From NCBI GenBank assembly GCA_001970855.1, contig LSSN01006028.1:1-46474 (forward strand): a stretch of 46,474 nucleotides of DNA, given 5' to 3'. Both the position numbers and the translations under genes were made by a program. Below are positions 11,401 through 21,664 of the stretch, in pieces. Position 1 is the first letter of the stretch; every line of letters starts with the position of its first letter. Under the pieces are notes generated by a model. The model did not search any database. It saw only the letters and a list, made by a program, of their open reading frames with translations, and had not been told where the DNA came from. Origin of the DNA: Smittium culicis (Eukaryota; Kickxellomycota; Harpellomycetes; Harpellales; Legeriomycetaceae).

Positions 11401-14107
11401 CTTTGAAAATCACGTTTATTTACTTCTAAGCTTATTCTTTTTTAAAAAGCTATTTTCATTACTTGTTTTAAAATATAGAATATCTTGTCCATTTTCCCTC
11501 TTATTCCATCATTTTTGCATGACAATCCATTTCTTACTAAATCGTTGAATGGGTTGATGTGTGTATTAGAGTTCAATTCTTTATCTATTACCAAATTCGA
11601 AAGCGTCCAAAAATTACACTTTGATACAATTCCTCTGCCACCTTGGGAGTCGCCCTACAAAATTACCCATCATCATCAAGAACGAGTAGTAGCTGTTTGT
11701 ACTATCGCCTTGTCATCAAAAGATTTGAACTTGGAAGCCCAATTTTCAAGAAATTATAATGACTTTCCCCGCGACTTTGAAAAAGGGAAAATATCTATCA
11801 TGGACGACACTACTTTCAGCACTTTAACAAACATGTACTTAAAACCTTATGAACTCCCTGAAAGTATTCAATCAATAAGCTTATCCTTGTTGCCTAAAAA
11901 CTATATTTCTCAATCTGATTCAGTTACTAAGAATAAAAATTTTGACTATAACGAATTTTTATCAGAGTTGGATTCCAGCGCTGATTCGATGCCTGTTACT
12001 ATCGATTTAATCGTGTTAGGAACTTCTATAACGCTACCTGAAGAAGATGATGCTACTCGTGGTGCCATTTATTTTTTACAGTACGACAGAAAACTTAATT
12101 CGCTCAATGAACTGTTCAAAATTGATACGGATGGAGGCGTTTATTCCTTGGTTTCATTTAAGGGGATGCTTGCAGCTTCAGTGAATAATAAAGTTGTTTT
12201 ATATGGTCTCAGAGAAATAAAGTATTCTGGAGCTGAAAAAACCGAAATGAAGAGACTTGGGGATAGCGCAAACTTAAAAGAAAACAGGCCAGTCCAGTCA
12301 ATTAAAATGGAAGTTTTATCGATTGAGCCTACCCACGTTGTTTCGCTGCATTTAGCTACGCCACCAACAAACTCAAATATACCTACACTTATTAATCCAA
12401 GAGACACTCTTTCGCCTAATTTCCTTACAAACAATGACTTTCTGGGCGTTGGTGACCTTATGTCTGGTGTTTCGGTTATCCAGCATAAATACCTAAAAAT
12501 AGCCGAGCCTGGGTTTATCAAGCCATATAAAGGCAGAAAAGGTGACGATGATGCTGACTTTCCGGACGAGTCTTCATACTCAGTAGGTAAAAGTGGGTTT
12601 CCTGATAGCAAGAGTGAAAATTTAAGTGCCAAGAATGGAAAATTAAACCTAAAAAGAAATGATAAATCTAGATCCGGCAATGTTGAAATCTTCCAGAATC
12701 ACATTGAAGAAGTATCTAGAGAGTATTTCTCTAGTTGGGTAACATCACTTGCGTGTACAGTTCCCCGAAACCGAAAGCAGAACATAAACAACTTTCTGAA
12801 AAGCAAAAAAGATAGGCTTTATTCATCCAAAGACACTAGTATGCCATCAAAAGAAGACATATTCTTGAGATACCTTGTCGCCGAAAATGGATTGAATTTG
12901 TATTCGTTGACTTACAACCTACCATCATCCGCAAAAGAAAATAAGAAATCATCTAGTCCCAACAATATCGAAATTGATCAGCTCCAAATCAGTGGTAATA
13001 GTAGAGATTCTGCCGATTTGAACAATAATGACGAACATGACAGAAACTCTGCAGTGGATGACAGTTCAGAGACTAAAAATAGCTTATTACTAACAGGTAG
13101 GTACCACTTGGGCGATATGGTTAATACAATCACACCTGGCTGCCTAGTTATGGAATCAAGCTACAGCGAATCTGAAAATTTCATTCCAGAGCTTTTGATA
13201 GGCACTATATCAGGCGCTATATACATGAGCGTTGATGTACTTGAATCTAAAATCGGCCGCATTCTAGATCGACTTCAAATTAATATGGGGGTTTTAGGAC
13301 CTGCTAGCTTCGCTGGGTACCCAGTCTATTCTCATACCAGCTCATCAAATTCACAACTCTACAGCAGCATTTCGATGTCTAGCTTCATAGATTTTGATGC
13401 AGCCAGCAACGCTGACTTATCGATACAGCCAAACCTAAACCTAAATAACAACGAGAAAGGTATCCCTTCGGTTTTACAGTCCCGTCAAAAATCATTTTTG
13501 AAATCTCCAATGGCAAAGTGGAGCCACGCTAAATTTAGAACGTTTTCAAACTTGAACAGAAGCAGCAGGCCGTTCGGGTTCATTGATGGCGACTTAATAT
13601 TGCTGTTTTTAGACTATTCTCCCGAACTTCAAAAATTCGTTTTTTCTGGATCTAGCAGTCTCGCTGAAAAAAGTATTAGCAAGTCAGGTTAGTTCTTTTC
13701 CTCTCATCCCCCTTTTTTTTAATTGTTTTACAAGCTTTATTTACACTTTCATTAAGCATAAGAAAAAAATTGTCCGCATAAACTTTTAATCGTTACATAT
13801 TTAAGCACAGCTACCATTTATTTATATTTTCATTTCCATTAACCCTACATCTAATCAAAAAATTTCGTTAACAATAAAAAATCTAATGCATGCCTCATTT
13901 ATAGCTTTAACAGATACTAACACAGACAGCAATGGCAATTACGACAATATCGAACCAGAAGAACTGTTTGTAACAAATATTTATAGCTCACCAGAAGAAA
14001 GTATGTCTAACTACGGGATTAACTTTATCTCCGACATTGGCAAAGAAGAAGGAATAACGCTCGAACAGCTAATACAGTATTTAGAATCAATATCAAGACT
14101 CATTTGA
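8423..14107 (+). CDS. DDB1: DDB1-like protein (UV-damage DNA-binding / CUL4 adaptor), 4 exons, unusually long
   Basis: Adaptor of CUL4-RING ubiquitin ligases and part of the UV-damage recognition complex, built from three beta-propellers and a C-terminal helical domain. Exons 8423-9057, 9203-11333, 11479-13687 and 13905-14107 join in frame to 1725 aa; human DDB1 is 1140. Family segments in order: LVLAKCNRLEIYRL, LKILDIKFLYEKKIP with SKHVKTYRI, RLGEIPIPMTISYLRDGVLF, then LITCSGARSKPSLRVIRNG near residue 515. Further on come TDKPAVMYS, GRYHLGDMVNTITPGCLVM, and FGFIDGDLILLFLDYS near 1622, followed by the final-exon helix EEGITLEQLIQYLESISRLI. These fit DDB1 better than the paralogues CPSF1 and SF3B3. 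The extra length is Ser/Asn/Lys-rich linkers, mostly in exons 2 and 3. Intron 3 has two in-frame acceptors 9 nt apart (exon at 13905 or 13914). Exon 3 has no ATG of its own at its beginning and is entered by splicing from AAT-GTAAGC. Confidence 0.9.
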
Positions 14108-15018
14108 CTTTTCCCCTTCAATTCCCCCTTTTTATTAGCCCTGCTATCCTTTTTAAATGTGTAATTTTATTTTTAAAGATATCTTCATACACACTATGTA
14201 TGCATTTTTTGCGTTCCTTCAAGTTATTTATACGAAGGGGGGGTTTTTTCTATCAATACACTTCTATCGCTGATCTGGCTCTTTTTTTTTTTTTTAATCT
14301 GGATGGAATCGCTGAATTTCATTATTTGCTAAAACATTTTTAATAAACCCATCCAACAACCTTTTTTTTTTCTAGTCACTTTTGTTTTATACATTGTATA
14401 TAATTTACTAACAAATTGTTGTTTTAATATTATTTACAGCATGAGGTAACACGTAAGTTACCTCTAAGCAAGTTTAATCAATCTGTTCTAGCAATTGCCT
14501 TTATATACATAAAGTAACATCACTATTTATTCATATTTATTTGCTCGTAATGCGAAAATGGTTAAATTAGATATACGATTAAAATCAGTGACTTTTTTTT
14601 TTATTTTTTAAGCTATATTATAAAATTTTCCTCGGAGCTAAGTCATTGCCATTTATGTCTACGAATTTTAGATACGCTTTTGGTGACTAGAAAATTGTCC
14701 TAGCTGAGGTAAAAAAAAGATTTCCAGGTTGACGTATTTGTTTATTTTATATTTTAAAAAAGCGAATAGTATAAATAAAACATCAGCGCAACCCTCTTAT
14801 TTTAATATATTTTTGCGATGATTTTTTCCTGATTATTTTCAAGCAAGATTAATTGTAAAATAAGTAAGAATGGCGTATAAAATTAAAAAAATGGAGGTTG
14901 GAATGTTATATTTTAGGGTAAAAAAAAAAGCAGTATATATTTAAATAAAGTTAATCTGATAAGTAGAAGAATTAAACGGGGTTGGGAGAATGAGAAGAAA
15001 TAAAATAAAGTGTTGAGG
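14108..15018. other. convergent 3' spacer with a perfect hairpin
   Basis: DDB1 and the unknown gene at 15019-16205 converge here. The sequence is T-rich, with a 7-G run at 14237-14243 and the inverted repeat at 14443-14464 listed separately. The open frame just after the DDB1 stop is low-complexity Phe/Leu/Ser and is not supported as a gene. Confidence 0.5.
14443..14464. repeat. perfect 8-bp inverted repeat (hairpin)
   Basis: GAGGTAAC at 14443-14450 and GTTACCTC at 14457-14464 are exact reverse complements separated by six bases. The stem is half G/C, which stands out in this AT-rich spacer. It lies 336 nt beyond the DDB1 stop. Its role is unknown; an mRNA 3'-end structure or a protein-binding palindrome are options. 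Confidence 0.55.
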
Positions 15019-16205
15019 TTAAGAATTATTTTCAGGCAGTTTGTATACTACAAAGCCATTTTCGTTGGGTACAAAGTCCAAAACTTGGGAGAGCACTAAG
15101 CTTCTAGAAAAATCATCAGTTTTGAACACTTTTCTAGTACAAAAAGCTTTTGATAACCTTCTGTTAGTTGAAGTGGAGAGCCTTGAGTTAGATCTTGAAG
15201 GATTGGAGAATTTGTCGTAAGTACGCGTTGAGTTAAAAGAGTTCCAATTTTGGAAACTTGGCTGATCTGTCACTGAGCCATTATACCCATCATGAGATTT
15301 GTTGAAGAAGCTGTTCGTTAAAGGTCTGGAAGTAGTTTGGAAGGAATTATTGGCGCTTGTATTGAATGTATTTTGGTCTGAATATTTGTTACTGTTAAAT
15401 GAAGGATATGATGGGACTGGTGTTTCGTCAATGTTAGAGTTATATTGTTGATTATAATACTGGAATGGATTGGTATCTAAGGAGTTGTATTTGTTGTTGA
15501 AGCTAGAGGATAAAAATGATCGGTTATAATCTTCAGTACCAGTTTTTTGGTTATTATCAAATGAAGAGCCCGGTGCAGAAATCTTGGTAGATGTAGATAT
15601 TCCTTTTTTTGATTTGGCATCATGATCCTCGGCGTTTATAGTCGGTTTATCATTTATTATAAATCCAGGGTCAACAATTCGGGACTTTTTTCTTTGGGAT
15701 AAATCTCTTCCGTTGAATGTTTTTCTTCTGTCTTGCAATTGTGCTGTCTTTTTTCTCTTTGTTGCGGATTTTGATATTTTATTTGTAGAATAGCCAAGAT
15801 TTGCATCTCCGTCTTCAGAATTAGAGTGAAGTTCTTCTAAACTTCTTTTACTTGAAAAGGGCCAAGATAGATAGTTAAGATCAGAATTAGTATTTAGTGT
15901 ATTCATGTCTATGTCTATATTTTTCGATAAGAGTTATTAATAAAGATCTTTAATTAAAGATATAAATTTGCTAAACAAAATTATATGTATAATAATAACA
16001 ATAATAAAGAAATGTACCATTTTTTAAAAAGTTATGAATGAAATCTTGAATAGGTAATTTTTTCGATGCTTTATATGATTCCTCTACCCAGCTTGAATCG
16101 ATTGGCAACTTCCCAAGGTCGACTATAGCTCTAATAAAAGCAGTAATTATTTTTATAAAAAGATATCAAAAAGATTATACATATATATAACTTCGAGTAA
16201 TCCAT
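15019..16205 (-). CDS. low-complexity, basic protein of unknown function, probably 3 exons
   Basis: The main exon is 15914-15019; a second exon at 16130-16018 joins it in frame (donor ATG-GTACAT, acceptor ATATAG). Its sequence includes LGKLPIDSSWVEESYKASKK and IQDFIHNFLKN, which looks like an ordered N-terminal segment. A 14-nt first exon at 16205-16192 (MDYSK, donor GTTATA) would give 340 aa but is weak, so the start is uncertain. The rest is Ser/Asn/Thr-rich and probably disordered, with basic, nuclear-signal-like clusters such as KSATKRKKT and LSQRKKSR around residues 90-120. The C-terminus is less degenerate and ends FVPNENGFVVYKLPENNS. I do not recognise the family. The basic clusters suggest a nuclear protein, which is inference. 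Confidence 0.6.
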
Positions 16206-17994
16206 GTGTAAGGAAACTATTTAAGAATGTACGATTTTAAATATGTAAAACTTCTAATTTATAGATTTAATAGTTTTCTTAACGAATAAATTATAAAAAT
16301 ATTTAAAAATGTCTGAATTTCGTTATAAGTCATGATAGTCGATTTAAAAGCATTTTTTTATGGTTATATAGATCGTTAGTTGCGATTTAGCTTTTGTAAA
16401 TAATGAATTTACAGAAAATGCATACTTTAATGATTTTAAATTGTTATGAGTAGAAATAAACATAGACTTATTTTAAGTACTTTAAAACATTGATTCTTAT
16501 TAGATGGTCACAAAAGTAATAATCGACTCTTTCGCTTTTTATATCGTCAGCAACCTCGCCCTTATTTTGAGCTAGTTTAATTTCGTGAATTAATTATGGA
16601 TTTTATATCAATAGTCATTAAAAGAATATTTTTTGTACATATAAAATATAGCTAAAGATTATAAGAATGGTAACTTTTCTTACTCCAAATATTTTTATGA
16701 TTTGAAGGCGAATTTGAAGAAAACCAAGCTATAGAATGTTTAAACATCGCCGGGTGTTTCGAATGAGTGGTTTACAAAAAAAATAAACTCAAACTAGAAT
16801 TGAATTTTGAAATAAAAATGCGATATCGCAACTCACTTTTCTTTGCCGCAGTTATATGTTTGAAGCTTCAGGGATTTTTTATAGATATTATATACTTTAA
16901 AATTCAAGTGAATTCCTGTGGTTTTCTAAGTAAGAATAATTAATTGGGAACTAAAATAATATATTTTAAATTTGCTAATTAGAATTGAAGATAAGGAATC
17001 AGTTTATTTAAAAAATTGAAACCCTTTACGACTTGTATTTTTTTTAAACTTAATTTTTTGTTAAGACTTTTTAAATTTTGATAACTAATTTTCAACGATT
17101 TAACTTTACTGAAGTTTAAAGTTGTTAGTACCACTAAAATATGTAATTATTGGCCTATGAAACTTAAAGTATAATTCTATTCGACTACTATGTTTACACA
17201 AAAATATTTCTTCGCAAATAGATATCACTTTTTGGTATTGACTTATTCCAGTTATTGGTAACTTTCCAGCTTTTAAACATCAATTGGCTAAGCTAATTAG
17301 TTGTGTTGACTAACTCCATTGGCCATTAGCTCTGTTGATATTACTATATTATTATAAGCTTAAGAGTAACATTAATATTGCTTTAGCTTTTTGGATTAGA
17401 TATGCAAGCAAGCTTTTTTTGAAATTGTATCATAGCTATACTCGCTTAAATAACATCCAACTTTAAAACCAACTATTCTCAATGCCGATACTTATAATTA
17501 TAAAACCTAGATCTGTCTGAAGAAAGCTAAAATATTCACCTTGATCTAAATAATAAACATTCCATTAAATTCAGTTAGTTTTATTAAATGTGCGACTTTC
17601 TAGGACAATATATAATCTTTATCTATACTTATAAACTCTAATGATTTGTATTACTAATTAATAAAAATCAAATTATTTAGTATATTTTCTATTTAAAACC
17701 TATCATATATAAACAATTTATAATTTAGGAGTTATTTTATCATTATCGATTGTCATAAGCAAATGCTAGAGGTTTTTATTAGTTATAGAAATATTATGAA
17801 CTATAAATCGCATTTCGCTTTAATTAAATTATATCATGTTAAATTATATTATTATATAACAATTATATACCACTAATATTCCCCATCTTTAAAATTGGCT
17901 TAATAACCGATATAATTGTTTTAAGCCATTTAATACCTATATAGATTATAAAAATTTCGGTAGCCATATGGTTGTATACAATTTATCGTTAAAA
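16206..17994. other. AT-rich spacer upstream of the unknown gene and 3' of the first protease, no gene seen
   Basis: About 1.8 kb with stops in all frames and no recognised RNA gene. Two ATTGG motifs lie close together (about 17285 and 17320), each next to a TTAG-containing stretch. Nothing else stands out. Confidence 0.45.
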
Positions 17995-19174
17995 TCAATT
18001 TACTACTTTTGCACCCTGTTGGCTGTCAAATTTGTTTGATAAAGGAATACCAGTTCCCGTGGTGTTTGCAACTAAATAATCCACTGATAATTTTGTGTTT
18101 GAAGCGATGAATTTTAAGTAATACCCAACTCTAGTGTAGAATCCTATAGCTCCGTTACCGCCACAGATTGGACGACCCTTAGAATCAAGTTCTTTTTGCT
18201 GCGAGTCCCCATAACTAGTTATTCCTACTAGATTATATTTAACTTTACCCCCTTCTTCTTTCAATTGATTATCTGATATTTTAGATAGTGCCGGCCCTCC
18301 TGAATCGCCATAGCAAGTATCTTTTTTGTTTACCGAGTTAGCCATACATACTACGTCTAAATCATTAGATGAATAACTTGATCTAAGTGGTGAGCAGTCT
18401 TTTGGGTCTTGGACTAATATTTCTGTATCTTGTAAAAGCCTCGATGAGCTTTTGTTTTCATTTGATGTAACTCCCCAACCTATTACTTTCATTTCTTGAC
18501 CCACCCTCATTTGAGACAAATCTATTTGAACTCTATTTGTATTATCATCAAACTTAAGATTCTCTGCTAGCTTAATTAATGCAATATCATTCTATAATGA
18601 TATTTTAATAAATTAGATTAGTTAATTCATTAAAAATTTAGCGTTGATATTTTTTTATAATATCCTTAATTAAAACAAGTTTTTTTTTGTTAATTCTTAA
18701 ATATTTATAAATTATTGAAATTTAATATACCTTTACTAAAAGACTGTTATACTCTGGGTGGATTAAAATCTGGCTGGCTTTTACTACTTTTGCTTTACTC
18801 AAGTTTCCACTTCCAACCCCGATTTTAATCATATCCGGTTTTACATTCTTTGTACTAGAAGTCATGCAATGCGCCGCTGTTACTATAAAATTCTCTGATA
18901 TTATTGTCCCGCCACATGTTTCTACAGAATCGCCTATATCTATTTTTATCACCGCTGCAAAAGGAAATTCGCCGTCAATACTCAACTTCCCGCCAACTAT
19001 CCTATTTGCATTTTTGGGCTGATTCTGAAAATCTAAATTCTGATTTACGTCATCTTTTCTTTCTCTGTTTGTGTTATTCGGGTTAAATTTGAACAACATA
19101 TTAATTCCGACTGATATAGATGCTGATAATGCAATCAATGCCATGGCTGTGTTTATAGATAGCTTCGATTTCAT
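17995..19174 (-). CDS. trypsin-like serine protease (S1 family), secreted or membrane-anchored, 2 exons
   Basis: Chymotrypsin-fold serine endopeptidase of 346 aa from exons 19174-18731 and 18591-17995 (donor GTATAT, acceptor ATATAG-like TAG, phase 0). An N-terminal hydrophobic segment (about 8-29) is a signal peptide or signal anchor. The zymogen cleavage site is R58-IVGG. Catalytic residues are His102 in VTAAHC, Asp150 in NDIALIKL (the first codons of exon 2) and Ser245 in CYGDSGGP. Asp239 takes the position of chymotrypsin Asp189, predicting trypsin specificity for Arg/Lys. Cys pairs around His (CGGT and AHC) and CYGDS are kept. The tail after the last helix (FIASNTKLSVDYLVANTTG) resembles that of the protease at 21665-23152, so the two are paralogues. 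Such proteases act outside the cell; a role in host or food protein digestion is inference. Confidence 0.9.
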
Positions 19175-19902
19175 TTTTTTTAAGCTTTTCTATATCAATT
19201 ATTCGAGAAAGTTTGTTTTTTATTGATGTTATTTCGGAAAGTTTGAAGGCTAGCCGAATTTATATTTTATTGTAATTATATTAATTTATGTATACTAATT
19301 GATATTAAAGAAAAAGTAAATGTATTGTTCCTAATTATTATTGTCAATTGTGATATCAATAGATCAATTCTTATGTTTTATATTTTGATCGTATAATCTG
19401 ATTAAATTATTTTATATTATTTCTGATGGTAAGTTATCAAAAACTTAATAAATTATTTTTATTAATGAATTTTTCTTTTACAAGAATGAGAATTAATGCG
19501 ATATTAAATAAGGTTAAAATCTAAGAGTAAAGCATTTTAAACATTTTTATTAGCGTGCACCAACTTGCTAAATTTCAACCAAAGTAATCGGCCCCAAATA
19601 ATATCGATAGTATCTAAAATTATCAATTGTATACAATAAATTGATCTAGATACAATTATTGCTATTAACTAGAATACTATTAATATATATTGGTAATTCT
19701 AGCTTTTTTCAAATCTCCTATTATATCCAATGCTGATCAGCAAAACATGTGCTTCATTTTAAAATAGTCTAGAGTAGATAAATTTGGAGAATAAAAAAAA
19801 TTATTTATTTTCTAGAACAAACTCCATAAAAAAAATATCTGAATATTTAATTTGGAATACAAATTTATTAATATCATTTACCTATTTAGCAGATTCAATT
19901 TG

Positions 19903-20432
19903 ATGGTTTATCTAGGAAATTTCAAAATAACTCAACTACCAGTAACTTTCTGGGTAGACTATCAAATTATATTACGTATGCACAAAAAAAACTATCATCT
20001 AGCGGTAAATTCTTATAAAAAGCTATTGCTAATCAATTAGCTTTTTTTTTTGTTTTTATATTCTAAAAATGTTTGAAAATAGATGCGATACATATCATAT
20101 GAGAAAAAGGGCAAATTTTTCTTATACAAGAAAATTAATGTTATTTACTTATTGGGATTTAATTTTTATATTAAACTTCATAGGCTACTTCTCCGCAACT
20201 CTATTTTCTCCACAATGTTACACCCAACATTATTGATAATGAACACCTGCGCTTTAACTTTAGTACCTACCTCATACGTCTAATAATAACGCAAATCCAC
20301 AGATTTTTTTTGAATCATTTATATGCGAGATTCTTGGAAGATATGGAACGCTCTTTTTTAGAATTTCCATCTACTGATAAGAATTGGATAAAATTTTTGG
20401 ATGTTAATGCTGATTCGTTCGATATGGTTTAA
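19903..20432 (+). CDS. candidate small spliced gene or gene relic, unassigned
   Basis: Three fragments share phase 0 and could be spliced: 19903-20004 (starts MVYLGNFKITQ, donor GCG-GTAAAT), 20083-20139 (starts after AAATAG, MRYISYEKKGKFF) and 20184-20432. The third is the best: 82 codons and a stop, opened by a CATAG acceptor-like site, encoding text such as NVTPNIIDNEHLRFNFSTYL and ARFLEDMERSFLEF. Its first 150 nt look clearly richer in G+C than the flanks. The first intron would be a normal 78 nt; the second would be only 44 nt with a poor GTTATT donor. No family was recognised. It may be a decayed gene or transposon fragment; 135 aa if intact. Confidence 0.28.
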
Positions 20433-21160
20433 AACTAGAACAGACTTCACAAGATGGCAGGTTTTAATAGAAAATATCCCGCTCCTCTAAATAATCTATC
20501 ATTTAAGTATTCATTTAAATCTAAACTTTGGACTTATACAGTTCAGTTCAATTCAAAGTATTGAGTACAGAAAATAAGATTACTAATAAGCGAATATACT
20601 AGTTATTGGAAAATTACTGCTATGTTTTCTAATTAAATATTGTATCTCGGTGCTCTATACTCATAATTGGATTAACTATATAGACTCTTCCATGTGATTC
20701 CGTTTTTTTTTAATTGCCATAAGTAACTATATATATCGCGCATATAAAATATAGCTTAGTGATTTAATTTTATTTGATAATTATATGTATATATTAAATA
20801 GATACTTGATATAAAAATTTGCTACGAATCATGGTATTCAAAATATTTTATTAGGTCTAGGCTCTGAAGGGATTAAAAATCATAAGCTCATTTTATTTTA
20901 TATCTTAATATAGAACGTGAAAATCATAGTAAGTTAGCTTTACTGATATGGCTTATCTGATTCTTTAACTTGATTTTATTTCCAAATATAACTCTTTTTG
21001 ATAAGAATTTAGTTCAAGTATTTTACATTTATTGCTAAACTGTTGAAAAAAAATGCACGAATAATGCAATACCATAATTATTTTCATAATTAGTGTTTAA
21101 TTGAAAATATTTTGAAATAAAAAATTCATTAGTGTACAATTTTTTTTCTATTAATTTTAA

Positions 21161-21170
21161 CCCCCCCCCC
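21161..21170. repeat. C10 homopolymer
   Basis: Ten consecutive C residues in AT-rich spacer DNA. It belongs with the other C/G runs at 14237-14243, 38691-38701, 43042-43054 and 45550-45555/45627-45633. Confidence 0.8.
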
Positions 21171-21664
21171 ATCCCAACTGTCATAAATCTTATAAAATTT
21201 TGATTTTTTATCATTTTGGCTGTTTTTGATATACTAAAATATGTTTTAAATATAATTAAAATGAAACTAATAAAAATTAAACATGATACATGTCCCAAAT
21301 AATAAATTTATATGTTATATTGTACGCATATATTTATTATTATAAAATGTCACCTTCGTAGTCTCCCTTCTAATAAAGTAAAATAAAAATTATAGCTGGT
21401 TATATAAATAAAATGTACATGGATTTATATCTGAGAATACTATTTTTTATGTCAATAGAGAATAGTTTTATTATTCAAATCTATTCGCTCAAATTTTAAC
21501 AATTTAGGTATCAATAGCTTCAAATTTTCTAGCCTTGTAGCTATACATTAATAAATTCCAAAAATATATACTGATTTTGAAGAGTTTATAGTACACTCAA
21601 ATTAATTATTTTAGACTTTTTAATTTGTAGTTACAGAAGAACAAAATTAGGCAATGTTAATCGA

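Larger units (their letters stand above)
19175..21664. other. spacer between the two protease genes with exon-like fragments
   Basis: This 2.5-kb AT-rich spacer contains the candidate exons at 19903-20432 (listed separately), a 10-C run at 21161-21170 and otherwise no supported gene. The C-run lies in a region with open frames that are only homopolymer-derived. Confidence 0.45.

Noticed and set aside
8423..14107. CPSF1/Cft1 or SF3B3/Rse1 instead of DDB1
   Set aside because: The SGA...LRVIRNGIG block, the GFIDGDL segment and the last-exon helix match DDB1 more closely.
14104..14343. 79-codon frame after the DDB1 stop
   Set aside because: Phe/Leu-rich translation of T-runs and a G-run in a 3' spacer.
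19952..19962. third copy of the dispersed repeat (GGTAGACTAT)
   Set aside because: Only a 10-mer is shared and the flanks do not align.
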